Below, piece by piece: positions 35,379-44,753 of a stretch of 64,000 nt of DNA (position 1 is its first letter; every line of letters begins with the position of its first letter). The notes under the pieces were generated by a model, which ran no database searches, was not told the origin of the DNA, and saw nothing but the letters and a program-made list of their open reading frames with translations. The DNA is from Thioclava indica (GTDB lineage Bacteria; Pseudomonadota; Alphaproteobacteria; Rhodobacterales; Rhodobacteraceae), in contig NZ_AUNB01000011.1 of assembly GCF_000714545.1 (NCBI RefSeq), positions 1-64,000 of the forward strand, in the 5' to 3' direction. Both the position numbers and the translations under genes were made by a program.

Positions 35379-37646
35379 ATGCCCAGCAAGACCCGTATCA
35401 CCCCTGAAGAGGCGCTTGCCTATCACCTTGAACCGCGTCCGGGGAAATATGACATCGTCGCATCGACCGCGATGACCTCGCAGCGCGATCTGTCGCTGGC
35501 CTATTCTCCCGGTGTGGCGGTGCCGGTTGAGGCAATCGCGGCGAACCCCGAGCTGGCCTATGATTACACGGTCAAGGGCAACATGGTTGCGGTGATCACC
35601 AACGGTTCGGCGATTTTGGGGCTGGGCAATCTTGGGGCGCTGGCATCAAAGCCGGTGATGGAAGGCAAGGCGGTTCTTTTCAAGCGCTTCGCCGACGTCA
35701 ACGCGATTGATATTGAACTTGATACCGAGGACGCCGACGAAATCATCAACGCGGTTAAGCTGATGGGGCCGACCTTCGGAGGCATTAACCTTGAGGATAT
35801 CAAGGCGCCGGAATGTTTCATCATCGAGCAGCGTCTCAAAGAGATGATGGATATCCCGGTGTTTCATGACGATCAGCACGGCACGGCGGTGATTTGTGCC
35901 GCAGGCTTGATCAACGCACTAGAGCTATCGGGCAAGAAGATCGAGGATTGCAAAATCGTGCTGAACGGCGCGGGGGCGGCAGGGATTGCCTGTCTCGAGC
36001 TGATCAAAACGATGGGTGCCAAGCATGACAATTGTATCATGTGCGACACCAAAGGGGTGATCTATCAAGGTCGCACCGAAGGCATGAACCAGTGGAAATC
36101 GGCCCATGCGGCGATGACCGATGCGCGCAGCCTTGAAGAGGCGATGAAGGATGCGGACGTGTTCCTTGGCGTTTCGGCTAAGGGTGCTGTCACGCCGGAA
36201 ATGGTGGCGGTGATGGCCGATAATCCGGTGATTTTCGCAATGGCCAATCCCGATCCCGAAATCACCCCGGAAGAGGCGCATGCTGTGCGCCCGGATGCAA
36301 TCGTGGCCACGGGGCGCAGTGATTATCCCAATCAAGTCAATAACGTGCTGGGTTTCCCCTATCTGTTCCGGGGTGCTCTGGATATTCACGCCCGCGCTAT
36401 TAACGATGAGATGAAAATCGCCTGCGCGCGCGCCTTGGCTGAGCTTGCGCGCGAAGATGTGCCCGACGAGGTCGCGATGGCCTATGGCCGTAAACTGAGT
36501 TTCGGGCGCGATTATATCATTCCGACGCCATTCGATCCGCGTTTGATCCATGTGATCCCTCCGGCGGTGGCGCAGGCTGGGATGGATACAGGCGTCGCGC
36601 GGCGTCCGATCATCGACATGGAGGGTTACGCGCAAAGCCTCAAGGCGCGGATGGATCCGACCGCCTCGATCTTGCAGGGCATTCATTCGCGTGCGCGCCA
36701 AGCCCAAGCGAAGATGATTTTTGCTGAAGGCGACGATAGCCGCGTCTTGCGTGCGGCGGTTGCTTATCAGCGTGCCGGTATGGGGCAGGCGCTGGTGGTT
36801 GGGCGCGAGCAGGATGTAAAGGAACGGCTGGAAGCGGCGGGTCTGGGCGATGCTTATCGCGAGCTTCGCGTGGTGAATGCGGGCAATTCCAAGCATATCG
36901 AAAGCTACAAGGACTATCTTTACGAACGGTTGCAGCGTCAGGGCGTGGATCGCGAAGATGCGCATAAACTTGCGACGCGCGACCGCCATGTGTTTGCTGC
37001 GCTGATGCTGGTTCATGGCCATGGCGATGGGCTGGTAACGGGGGCGACCCGCAAATCGGCACATGTGCTTGAGCTGATTAACAAGGTGATCGACGCCAAG
37101 CCCTCGGATGGGGCGGTCGGGATCACCGCGGTGCTAAACAAAGGACGCGTGGTGCTGATCGGCGATACGTTGGTTCATGAATGGCCCGACGAAAACGATC
37201 TGGCCGATATCGCAACCTCGGGGGCGCAGGTGGCGCGCGGGCTCGGGCTTGAACCGCGCGCGGCGTTTTGTTCGTTCTCGACCTTTGGCTATCCTGTGTC
37301 CGAGCGCGCGACCAAGATGCATCGCGCGGCGAAAGTGTTGGATCAACGTGGGGTCGATTTCGAATATGATGGCGAGATGACCGTCGATGTCGCGCTGAAC
37401 ATGGACCAGATGGCGAATTACCCGTTCTGCCGTCTGACCGGCCCGGCCAATATTCTGGTGGTGCCGGCGCGACATTCGGCGTCGATTTCGATCAAGCTGA
37501 TGCAAGAGATGGCGGGGGCGACCGTAATCGGGCCGATCCTGACTGGGATTTCGCAAGCGGTACAGCTCTGCCCAACGTCATCGACGGTGAATGACATCCT
37601 CAATATGGCAGCCTTGGCGTCTTGTCGGTTGGGGCAAGCGAAATAA
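35379..37646 (+). CDS. maeB: NADP-dependent malic enzyme with phosphotransacetylase-like domain
   Basis: 755 residues. Decarboxylates malate to pyruvate, giving NADPH. The malic-enzyme part (residues about 1-430) includes RDLSLAYSPGVAVPV, VFHDDQHGTAVICAAGLINAL and the NADP loop VLNGAGAAGIACLELIKTMG. The C-terminal part (about 430-755) resembles phosphate acetyltransferase (MIFAEGDDSRVLRAAV, AALMLVHGHGDGLVTG, TGISQAVQLCPTSSTVNDI) and is usually regulatory in this fused form. ATG 35379 follows TAGGAGGAG. An upstream ATG at 35208 would lie inside mutS and is rejected. Confidence 0.95.
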   Translation: MPSKTRITPEEALAYHLEPRPGKYDIVASTAMTSQRDLSLAYSPGVAVPVEAIAANPELAYDYTVKGNMVAVITNGSAILGLGNLGALASKPVMEGKAVLFKRFADVNAIDIELDTEDADEIINAVKLMGPTFGGINLEDIKAPECFIIEQRLKEMMDIPVFHDDQHGTAVICAAGLINALELSGKKIEDCKIVLNGAGAAGIACLELIKTMGAKHDNCIMCDTKGVIYQGRTEGMNQWKSAHAAMTDARSLEEAMKDADVFLGVSAKGAVTPEMVAVMADNPVIFAMANPDPEITPEEAHAVRPDAIVATGRSDYPNQVNNVLGFPYLFRGALDIHARAINDEMKIACARALAELAREDVPDEVAMAYGRKLSFGRDYIIPTPFDPRLIHVIPPAVAQAGMDTGVARRPIIDMEGYAQSLKARMDPTASILQGIHSRARQAQAKMIFAEGDDSRVLRAAVAYQRAGMGQALVVGREQDVKERLEAAGLGDAYRELRVVNAGNSKHIESYKDYLYERLQRQGVDREDAHKLATRDRHVFAALMLVHGHGDGLVTGATRKSAHVLELINKVIDAKPSDGAVGITAVLNKGRVVLIGDTLVHEWPDENDLADIATSGAQVARGLGLEPRAAFCSFSTFGYPVSERATKMHRAAKVLDQRGVDFEYDGEMTVDVALNMDQMANYPFCRLTGPANILVVPARHSASISIKLMQEMAGATVIGPILTGISQAVQLCPTSSTVNDILNMAALASCRLGQAK

Positions 37647-37655
37647 GGCGGGGTG

Positions 37656-38540
37656 ATGATCTATAATCTTGGTTCGATCAATGCTGATCACGTCTATCGC
37701 TTGGCGCATTTACCCGCCCCGGGCGAGACGTTAGCGGCGCAGACCTATGCGGTCGGGCTGGGCGGCAAGGGCGCGAATCAGTCGGTTGCGATTGCGCGGG
37801 CGGGTGGCTCGGTGCGCCATATCGGGGCGATTGGGCCGGATGGGCGTTGGATGGTTGATCGGTTGGCAGCGGCAGGTGTGGATTGTAGCGCCGTGGCCGA
37901 CGCTGATGCTGCGTCAGGTCATGCGATCATCAACGTTGATGACGCGGGCGAAAACGCCATCGTCATCTATCCCGGCGCGAACCGTGCGCTGGGTGCGGAC
38001 CATGTGAGACAGGCATTGGCACAGGCCGGAGCAGGTGACACGCTGATCTTGCAAAACGAGACTGCTTGTCAGGTAGAGGCGGCTCGTTTTGCGCAGGAAC
38101 AGGGTCTTTTTGTCGTATATTCCGCCGCCCCGTTTGAAGCCGAAGCCGTGCGTGCGGTACTGCCTTATCTCTCGCTTTTGATCGTTAATGAGGTTGAGGC
38201 CGCGCAACTTTGTTCCGAGATGAACGGCACACTGGCCGATCTGCCGGTTGAAAATGTGCTGGTCACGCTCGGTGCGAAGGGCGCGGCTTGGTACGACACC
38301 GCGCGCGGCCATGAGATCCGTGTTGCGGGGTTTCCCGTGAAGGCCGTTGATACCACCGGCGCGGGGGATACTTACGCAGGCTATCTTGTTGCCGCGCTGG
38401 CCGAGGGTCTGGCGGTGAAGGAGGCAATGCGACTGGCGGGTGCGGCTGCTGCGATCAAGGTCACACGTCCCGGCACTGCCGATGTGATACCAACGCGCGT
38501 CGAAGTTGATGATTTTCTGGCAAGTCAGCCCAGCGAATAG
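37656..38540 (+). CDS. rbsK: ribokinase (PfkB family)
   Basis: 294 residues. Phosphorylates a sugar, probably ribose, with ATP. N-terminal PfkB motif GLGGKGANQSVAIARAGG and C-terminal signature DTTGAGDTYAGYL are present, and the asparagine-linked GSINADHVYRLAHLPAPGET resembles ribokinases. Specificity could be another nucleoside or sugar. It has no transport genes nearby. ATG 37656 is preferred over GTG 37653. The 3' end overlaps the convergent phoB by 16 bases. Confidence 0.85.
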   Translation: MIYNLGSINADHVYRLAHLPAPGETLAAQTYAVGLGGKGANQSVAIARAGGSVRHIGAIGPDGRWMVDRLAAAGVDCSAVADADAASGHAIINVDDAGENAIVIYPGANRALGADHVRQALAQAGAGDTLILQNETACQVEAARFAQEQGLFVVYSAAPFEAEAVRAVLPYLSLLIVNEVEAAQLCSEMNGTLADLPVENVLVTLGAKGAAWYDTARGHEIRVAGFPVKAVDTTGAGDTYAGYLVAALAEGLAVKEAMRLAGAAAAIKVTRPGTADVIPTRVEVDDFLASQPSE

Positions 38541-39217
38541 CCCGTGCCGCGCACCGTGCGCACCGGATCAAGCCCGCCATGCGTCATCAGTGCTTTGCGC
38601 AAACGCCCGACATGCACGTCAATTGTGCGCGTATCGACGTAAATGTCGCGCCCCCACACTCGATCCAGCAATTGATCGCGAGTCCAGACTCGGCCCGGTT
38701 TCTCCATCAGGGTTGAGAGGAGGCGGAACTCAGTTGGCCCTAATTTCAATGGCTTACCGTCGCGAAACACGCGATGTTCTTCGGAATCGAGCATGATATC
38801 GTCGTAAGTCAGCCGCTCTCCCATCGTCGCAGGGCGCGTTCGACGCAGCTGGGTGCGCACGCGCGCCATCAGCTCGACCACAGAGTACGGTTTTACTACA
38901 TAATCATCCGCGCCCGTTTCGAGCCCGCGCACCCGATCCACCTCTTCCGAGCGGGCAGACAGCATGATGATCGGGATGTGCCGGGTGGCGTTGTTCGATT
39001 TCACACGTCGACAAATCTCGATACCCGACACGTTGGGTAGCATCCAGTCGAGCACGATGAGGTCGGGCTTTTCCTCGGCGACCATCAGCAGGGCCTCGTC
39101 GCCGTTTTCGGCCATAACAACGCGAAAGCCTTCGGCGTCGAGGTTATAGAACAGGACTTCGCGCTGGGCGGATTCGTCCTCGACCACCAGAACACAGGGC
39201 TGTTGCGCGGGTGCCAT
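38525..39217 (-). CDS. phoB: phosphate regulon response regulator PhoB
   Basis: 230 residues. The receiver domain (residues about 8-120) has the acidic pair in VLVVEDESAQ, phospho-acceptor in DLIVLDWMLPNVSG and lysine in DDYVVKPYSVVEL. The winged-helix effector domain follows (KLGPTEFRLLSTLMEKPGRVWTRDQLLDRVWGRDIYVDTRTIDVHVGRLRKAL). It binds Pho boxes when phosphorylated under phosphate limitation. It ends the pst operon, with no phoR alongside. ATG 39217 follows GGAGG. Confidence 0.96.
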   Translation of the reverse strand: MAPAQQPCVLVVEDESAQREVLFYNLDAEGFRVVMAENGDEALLMVAEEKPDLIVLDWMLPNVSGIEICRRVKSNNATRHIPIIMLSARSEEVDRVRGLETGADDYVVKPYSVVELMARVRTQLRRTRPATMGERLTYDDIMLDSEEHRVFRDGKPLKLGPTEFRLLSTLMEKPGRVWTRDQLLDRVWGRDIYVDTRTIDVHVGRLRKALMTHGGLDPVRTVRGTGYSLG

Positions 39218-39218
39218 G

Positions 39219-39920
39219 TCAGGCCTCCGTTTCGATGACGCTGGAAGATTTCGGGCGGCTGTCATCGGGCAGCTCGCCAGTGACAAGGTAGATCACCTGC
39301 TCGGCGATCGAGGTCGCATGATCGCCCATCCGCTCGATATTCTTGGCGATAAAATGCAGGTGCATGCAGGGCGTGATGTTACGCGGGTCTTCCAGCATAT
39401 AGGTCAGGAATTCGCGAAACAGCGCGTTATACATCTGATCGACTTCCAGATCGCGTTGGCGCACATCGCGGGCAAGCTCAACGTCGCGCTGGATGTAACT
39501 GTCGAGCGCGTCTTTGAGCATCGATTCGGTCGCTTGCGCCATCCGGCGGATCGCGGCGGGCGTGCCGCTGATCGGGGGGGTATCGAGCAGAACCTTAGAG
39601 CGCTTGGCGATATTTTTGGCGTAATCCCCGACCCGTTCCAGGCTGGCAGAGATCTTGATGACCGACAGCGCAACCCGCAGATCGCGTGCGGCGGGGGCGC
39701 GCAGGGCGATCAGGCGCGCAGCCTCTTCGTTGATCTTTTCCTCAAGCTCATCAACGGCGCGATCCCGCAAGCGCACAGCCTTTGCCAGCTCGGCATCGCG
39801 TGTTTCTAACGCCTTGGCGCTATTGAGAATTTGTTCTTCAACGATGCCGCCCATCTTGACGACGAGGGCCTGAACGGCCTCTAGGTCGCGGTCGAATGCG
39901 GAGAGAATATGGTCGCTCAT
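39219..39920 (-). CDS. phoU: phosphate signalling complex protein PhoU
   Basis: 233 residues, all-helical with two three-helix repeats; LRDRAVDELEEKINEEAARLIALR and QRDLEVDQMYNALFREFLTYMLEDP carry the metal-binding E/D-x-x-x-D-type motifs of each repeat. It links the Pst transporter to PhoR and silences the Pho regulon in high phosphate. The ATG at 39920 follows GGAGG and matches the family start (DHILSAFDRDLE). One base separates its stop from phoB. Confidence 0.96.
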   Translation of the reverse strand: MSDHILSAFDRDLEAVQALVVKMGGIVEEQILNSAKALETRDAELAKAVRLRDRAVDELEEKINEEAARLIALRAPAARDLRVALSVIKISASLERVGDYAKNIAKRSKVLLDTPPISGTPAAIRRMAQATESMLKDALDSYIQRDVELARDVRQRDLEVDQMYNALFREFLTYMLEDPRNITPCMHLHFIAKNIERMGDHATSIAEQVIYLVTGELPDDSRPKSSSVIETEA

Positions 39921-39930
39921 GCCTGCCTCC

Positions 39931-40728
39931 TTAGCCGATCCGGCCGGTGATATAGCTTTCGGTCCGGGGGTCGGTGGGGTTTGTGAAAATCTTGTCGGTA
40001 TCGTCATACTCCACCAGATTACCGAGGTGGAAGAAGGCCGTTTTCTGACTTACACGGGCGGCCTGCTGCATGGAGTGGGTCACGATCACGACCGAGAAAT
40101 TGGTCCGCAACTCGTCAATCAGTTCTTCGACCTGCGCTGTGGCAATCGGGTCGAGCGCCGAGCAAGGTTCATCCATCAACAGCACTTCGGGCGAGGTGGC
40201 GATGGCGCGCGCGATGCACAGGCGCTGCTGCTGGCCGCCCGAAAGCCCGGTGCCCGGCGCGGTCAGGCGGTCTTTCACCTCATTCCACAGGGCGGCTTTG
40301 CGCAGCGAGGCTTCGACAACCTCGTCCAATTCGGTACGATTGCGCGTCAGGCCGTGGATTTTCGGGCCATAAGCGACATTATCATAGATCGACTTCGGGA
40401 AAGGGTTGGGTTTTTGAAACACCATCCCGACCTTGGCGCGCAACTGCACCGGATCGACGCGGCGATCATAGATATCTTCGCTATCCAGCAAAATCTCACC
40501 CTGCACGCGACAGATATCGATCGTGTCGTTCATCCGGTTAAGGCAGCGTAGAAAGGTAGATTTGCCGCAGCCAGAAGGGCCGATGAACGCGGTCACGGTC
40601 TTGTCGAGGATGTCGACATCGACATCCTTGATTGCGTGGCTTTCGCCGTAATAGACCTGCACGTTGCGCGCGGTGATCTTGTTGTCGGTGGCGTTCACAG
40701 CTCTCTCCGTCAATGTCATGTCGTTCAT
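39931..40728 (-). CDS. pstB: phosphate ABC transporter ATP-binding protein PstB
   Basis: 265 residues. The ATPase of the high-affinity phosphate importer. Walker [21 protein letters not shown]-loop [21 protein letters not shown], signature [16 protein letters not shown], Walker [17 protein letters not shown] and switch histidine [11 protein letters not shown] are all present. Between pstA and phoU, with short gaps, in the leftward operon. Confidence 0.98.
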   Translation of the reverse strand: MNDMTLTERAVNATDNKITARNVQVYYGESHAIKDVDVDILDKTVTAFIGPSGCGKSTFLRCLNRMNDTIDICRVQGEILLDSEDIYDRRVDPVQLRAKVGMVFQKPNPFPKSIYDNVAYGPKIHGLTRNRTELDEVVEASLRKAALWNEVKDRLTAPGTGLSGGQQQRLCIARAIATSPEVLLMDEPCSALDPIATAQVEELIDELRTNFSVVIVTHSMQQAARVSQKTAFFHLGNLVEYDDTDKIFTNPTDPRTESYITGRIG

Positions 40729-40740
40729 GGCTGCGTCTCC

Positions 40741-42093
40741 TTACCAGCGGCGCTCGAATTTGCGGCGCAAAATGATCGCGATGATGTTCATGCTCAGCAG
40801 AAAAACCAGCAAGATGATGATACCGCCCCAGGCGCGTTCGTAAAATGCCGGGTCGGCGCGTTTGGCCCATTCGTATATTTGGGCGGGCATGGCCGAGTTG
40901 GGCGAGACGAACCCGTCGACGAACCCGTCGGGCGTGTTGGTCGCGACATAGCCGACCATGCCGATCAGCAGTAGCGGCGCGGTTTCACCAAGCGCTTGTG
41001 CGAGCCCGATGATCGTTCCGGTCAGGATGCCGGGCATTGCCAGCGGCAGGACGTGGTGGAACACCGATTGCATCTTGGAGGCCCCGACCCCAAGCGCCGC
41101 ATCGCGGATCGAGGGCGGCACGGCCTTAAGCGCGGCGCGGGTCGAGATGATGATCGTGGGCAGCGTCATCAGTGTCAGCACCAGACCACCTACCAGCGGA
41201 GCGGATTGTGGCAGATGGGCGAATTGGATGAAGACGGACAGGCCGAGGATCCCGAACACGATAGAGGGCACCGCGGCGAGGTTGGAGATGTTCACCTCGA
41301 TCAGGTCGGTAAAGCGGTTTTTCGCAGCGAATTCCTCAAGATAGATCGAGGCCGCAACGCCGATGGGCAAAGCCAGCGCGAGAACGACCAGCATCATGTA
41401 GAACGACCCCAGCATCGACACACCGATCCCGGCCTGTTCCGCGCGCGAATCCGAGGCATCGGCGCCAAAGATGAAGGCGCTGTTGAAGCCCTTATGGATC
41501 ACCCCGGCCTCGCGCAACGCATCTGTCAGATCGAGCTGGGCGACGCTGATATTCTTGTCTTGCGCGATATCGGCGCGCTTCACCCGGCCCTTCAAGTAGC
41601 CATCGACGCGCGAGGAGGCGAGGATCTTGAAATCAATCGTCTGGCCGATCAGCGAAGGATCGGCGAGCACACGATCACGCACCTGCGAGGCGGCCGAGGC
41701 TGAAATCAGGTTCTTCAGCTCTTTCGCTTTGCTCAAATCCGTCTCTATTCCCGCCTTTTTTACGACATCCAGCAACCCGTTCTGAATGAGCGGGGCATAG
41801 GTAAAGGTCGTGGCTTTCTTGAGATCAGCGAGATCACGGTTGCCCTTTTTGTCGATCTTGGCCGGATCCAGATAGACCGGCACATTGATGAAGGTCTGTT
41901 GAAAGGCCGAGCTTCCGTTCATCACGATTGTCGAAAGCAGCAACACGAGAAAGGCGATACCGATGCCGATTGCACCGATGCCCATCGCTTTGAAACGACT
42001 TTCCGAAGCGTTGCGGCGTTTCGTGCGCGCATCAACCGCATGCAGAGAGCGGCTTGTCGGTTTGTGCGGTGCGGAATGGGTCGCGTCACTCAT
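40741..42093 (-). CDS. pstA: phosphate ABC transporter permease PstA with periplasmic insertion
   Basis: 450 residues, much longer than the 280-300 of enterobacterial PstA. After one transmembrane segment (IGAIGIGIAFLVLLLSTIVM, about residues 40-60) comes a ~150-residue hydrophilic region (likely the DUF3333 domain of alphaproteobacterial PstA), then the permease core with GVSMLGSFYMMLVVLALALPIGVAASIYLEEFA and the EAA-like loop ALKAVPPSIRDAALGVGASK. It forms the channel with PstC. Its ATG overlaps the pstC stop. Confidence 0.95.
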   Translation of the reverse strand: MSDATHSAPHKPTSRSLHAVDARTKRRNASESRFKAMGIGAIGIGIAFLVLLLSTIVMNGSSAFQQTFINVPVYLDPAKIDKKGNRDLADLKKATTFTYAPLIQNGLLDVVKKAGIETDLSKAKELKNLISASAASQVRDRVLADPSLIGQTIDFKILASSRVDGYLKGRVKRADIAQDKNISVAQLDLTDALREAGVIHKGFNSAFIFGADASDSRAEQAGIGVSMLGSFYMMLVVLALALPIGVAASIYLEEFAAKNRFTDLIEVNISNLAAVPSIVFGILGLSVFIQFAHLPQSAPLVGGLVLTLMTLPTIIISTRAALKAVPPSIRDAALGVGASKMQSVFHHVLPLAMPGILTGTIIGLAQALGETAPLLLIGMVGYVATNTPDGFVDGFVSPNSAMPAQIYEWAKRADPAFYERAWGGIIILLVFLLSMNIIAIILRRKFERRW

Positions 42094-43298
42094 TCGTATT
42101 GCTCCCGATATTTGCGCACGATCCAGAGCGCGAAGATGTTAAGACCCAGCGTGATGACAAAGAGCGTCATAGCCAGCGAAAAAGCCACCAGCGCCTCGGG
42201 GGAGGCGAAATCGGCGTCCCCGGTCAACTGGCTGACGATCTTGGCGGTTACGGTGGTCATCGCGTCAAACGGGTTGAGCGAAAGCCTTGCCGCAGCGCCT
42301 GCGCCAAGCACGACGATCATCGTCTCGCCAATCGCGCGCGAGGCCGCGAGCAGAATGGCCCCGACGATGCCGGGTAGGGCGGCTGGCAAGATCACCTGCT
42401 TGATGGTTTCCGATTTCGTGGCGCCCAGACCGTAAGACCCATCACGCAGGCTTTGCGGCACGGCGTTGATGATGTCATCCGATAGCGAGGATACGAAGGG
42501 GATCAGCATGATGCCCATCACCAACCCTGCGGTCATAACTGCGGTGCCGGCATGCATCCAGCCATTCTCGGCAATTGCTGCCGTCGGGCCGTTCGGGCCG
42601 AAGATCGACATCAGGAACGGGCCGACGGTGAGCAGGGCGAACAGACCGTAGACGATGGTGGGGATCCCGGCGAGAATTTCGAGCAGCGGCTTGATCGCGC
42701 TGCGCACTGGATGCGAGGCATATTCCGACAGATAAACGGCCGCATAAAGACCAATCGGCACCGCGACCAGCAACGCGATAAACGAGATATAGAGCGTGCC
42801 CCAAAGCAGCGGCAGCATACCCAGCTCGGATCCGCCGCCAAAGCTTGGCGTCCAGTTCAGGCCGAAGAAGAACTCTTTGATCGGGTAAAGATTGAAGAAC
42901 TCGACCGTATTGAAAATAAGCGACAAAACGATGCCGACCGTAGTGAGGATCGCGACGCTCGCTGCCGCAATCAGCAGGCCACGCACCCCCGTTTCGACGG
43001 CATTGCGTGCGCGAAACTCGGGGCTGACCAGACGCAGGCTAAGGGCGAGGCCGATCAATGTCGCGAGAAGCGTTGCCACAGTCAGGATCATGCCAGTGGC
43101 ATTCAGGGCGAGCAGCAGAACGAACAGTACCAAGGCGGGGAGAAAGGCGGACATCGCAACAAGCGCGCCCGCGTAGGATGGCAGGGAGTGGAGCCGTCGG
43201 CGGTCTCCGTCCACCGAACTAAGCGCCCGCGACCGCCCCATCACAAAGCCCGCACCTGTCAGCGCCAGCACGATTACGAAGATCCAGAAAACAGGCAT
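42090..43298 (-). CDS. pstC: phosphate ABC transporter permease PstC (short form)
   Basis: 402 residues. Partner of PstA in the inner membrane. N-terminal helix FWIFVIVLALTGAGFVMG, basic DGDRRRLHSLPSY, then helices ALVAMSAFLPALVLFVLLLAL and GMILTVATLLATLIGLALSL with only a few residues between them, followed by the permease core (GTLYISFIALLVAVPIGLYAAVYLSEYA; VPQSLRDGSYGLGATKSE). As I recall, related PstC proteins are near 490 residues with a hydrophilic loop at that junction, so this may be a natural in-frame shortening. The core looks intact. Confidence 0.93.
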   Translation of the reverse strand: MPVFWIFVIVLALTGAGFVMGRSRALSSVDGDRRRLHSLPSYAGALVAMSAFLPALVLFVLLLALNATGMILTVATLLATLIGLALSLRLVSPEFRARNAVETGVRGLLIAAASVAILTTVGIVLSLIFNTVEFFNLYPIKEFFFGLNWTPSFGGGSELGMLPLLWGTLYISFIALLVAVPIGLYAAVYLSEYASHPVRSAIKPLLEILAGIPTIVYGLFALLTVGPFLMSIFGPNGPTAAIAENGWMHAGTAVMTAGLVMGIMLIPFVSSLSDDIINAVPQSLRDGSYGLGATKSETIKQVILPAALPGIVGAILLAASRAIGETMIVVLGAGAAARLSLNPFDAMTTVTAKIVSQLTGDADFASPEALVAFSLAMTLFVITLGLNIFALWIVRKYREQYE

Positions 43299-43339
43299 AT
43301 GCCTCGCCTTTGTCTTGGAAAAGGTCCTAAAAGGGCGGT

Positions 43340-43364
43340 GGGGGCGACGGAATATGCCGCCCCC
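43340..43364 (-). other. hairpin between pstS and pstC
   Basis: GGGGGCG, 11-base loop, CGCCCCC (7-base-pair stem) in the 95-base pstS-pstC gap. Such stems after binding-protein genes often raise the level of the upstream message relative to the permease genes. No T-run follows. Confidence 0.5.
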
Positions 43365-43393
43365 GAAGCCGCGTCATGAAACGCGGATCCTGA

Positions 43394-44425
43394 TTATTGC
43401 ATCGTGGTTTCGTTTGCCACGGCGTCTTGCGTCTGGGCCAGTTCCGGGTCCGAAACGAGACCGTATTGCGCCAGCGGGCCGTCAGAGCCGGCCATGTCGT
43501 CAGAGACGAAGAACTCGGCATACTCTTTCAGGCCGGGGATCTCGCCGATATGCGCTTTCTTGACGTAGAAGTAGAGCGGGCGCGAAACCGGGTAGCTGCC
43601 ATCGGCGATGGTCGCGGTCGAGGGCGCGATGCCCGACATGGTCGCGACTTTAAGCTTGTCGGTATTGTTTTCGTAGAACGCCAGACCGAAGACACCAACG
43701 CCATCCGGGTTAGAGGCGATCCGCGCAAGGGTTTCGGTGTAGTCGCCGTCGATATCCACAGCCTTGCCGTCGGTGCGCACTTTCATGCAAGCTTTCGAGG
43801 CGGCTTTGTCGTCCATGCCTTCGGCCTTGTAGGCTTCGAACGCGCCGGTGGCTTCGCAGCCAGCTTCGAGGACTTTCTCTTCAAAGACTTCACGGGTTCC
43901 GTGCTTGGTGCCGGGGATAAACGCCATGATGTCGGCATCGGGAAGGTTCGCGTTAAATTCGTTCCATTTGCCGTAGGTGTTGTCGACGAGCTTGCCGTCT
44001 TTCATCACTTTCGCGCCAAGCGCGTTATACAGGTCGGCGGGTTCGAAGGCGGTGAAGGCCGGGCCATCTTTTTGGCTGGCGAAGACGATGCCATCATAGC
44101 CGATGCGGACTTCCATGATGTCTTTCACGCCGTTTTCAGCGCAGGTGGCGATTTCTTTGTCTTTGATTTTGCGCGAGGCGTTGGCGATGTCGATCGAGTT
44201 CTCGCCCACACCTTCGCAGAAGCGCTTGAGGCCAGACGAAGACCCGCCCGATTCCACCACCGGGGTCGGGAAGTCGAAGTTTTCACCGAAGGCTTCGGCA
44301 ACGATCGAGGCATAGGGCAGCACGGTCGAGGAGCCAGCGATCTGGATATTGTCGCGGGCCAGAGCTGCGGTGCCGGAAGCTGCAAGCAGGGCAATCGCCG
44401 AGGCGGTGAGGGTGACGGATTTCAT
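43394..44425 (-). CDS. pstS: phosphate-binding protein PstS
   Basis: 343 residues. Periplasmic phosphate-binding component. A signal peptide (KSVTLTASAIALLAASGTAALA, cleavage near residue 23) is followed by IQIAGSSTVLPYASIVAEAF, where serine and threonine hold phosphate, and GGSSSGLKRFCEG. Cysteines at two places may pair. First gene of pstS-pstC-pstA-pstB-phoU-phoB, with a Pho box about 85 bases upstream. Confidence 0.97.
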   Translation of the reverse strand: MKSVTLTASAIALLAASGTAALARDNIQIAGSSTVLPYASIVAEAFGENFDFPTPVVESGGSSSGLKRFCEGVGENSIDIANASRKIKDKEIATCAENGVKDIMEVRIGYDGIVFASQKDGPAFTAFEPADLYNALGAKVMKDGKLVDNTYGKWNEFNANLPDADIMAFIPGTKHGTREVFEEKVLEAGCEATGAFEAYKAEGMDDKAASKACMKVRTDGKAVDIDGDYTETLARIASNPDGVGVFGLAFYENNTDKLKVATMSGIAPSTATIADGSYPVSRPLYFYVKKAHIGEIPGLKEYAEFFVSDDMAGSDGPLAQYGLVSDPELAQTQDAVANETTMQ

Positions 44426-44509
44426 GTGTTACTCCCAGTGTTCAGTTGCGGGCCTTCGCGGCCTTGCTGGCGTCGTATTGGGCTTGCGTGACGCTTATGC
44501 GAAGGGAAT

Positions 44510-44527
44510 GTAACAGTTGCGTGACAA
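44510..44527 (-). promoter_or_regulatory. Pho box upstream of pstS
   Basis: On the minus strand TTGTCACGCAACTGTTAC: two heptamer repeats (TTGTCAC and CTGTTAC) separated by four bases, close to the PhoB consensus CTGTCAT-N4-CTGTCAT. It predicts that PhoB activates the pst operon. Confidence 0.7.
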
Positions 44528-44718
44528 TGTTCGCGGATGTGAGCACGGCGCAGGGGGTGGGGCCGCTCAGCCAAAGATTTAGCGTGGAGTTTCAGTTGTT
44601 TACTGATGAAAAAAGGTCTCTATGACGCACGGAATGTGATTACGCAGAGAGATGGTTAATCAAATATTGATGTTAAGTGTTTGTAATTGCTTGCATTTTA
44701 ATGAAAGCAACCTTGCGC

Positions 44719-44747
44719 TTGGCGGTGTTTTTGCGTAAACCTATCTC
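44719..44747 (+). promoter_or_regulatory. candidate promoter of a small RNA
   Basis: TTGGCG, exactly 17 bases, TATCTC on the plus strand, in a gene-free region. Initiation would fall near 44754, roughly 100 bases before a strong plus-strand terminator. Confidence 0.4.
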
Positions 44748-44753
44748 ACCGGC

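Noticed and set aside
44655-44667. ATCAA-ATA-TTGAT, resembling an FNR site
   Set aside because: The half-sites are in the opposite order to the FNR consensus TTGAT-N4-ATCAA, and the spacer is three bases.
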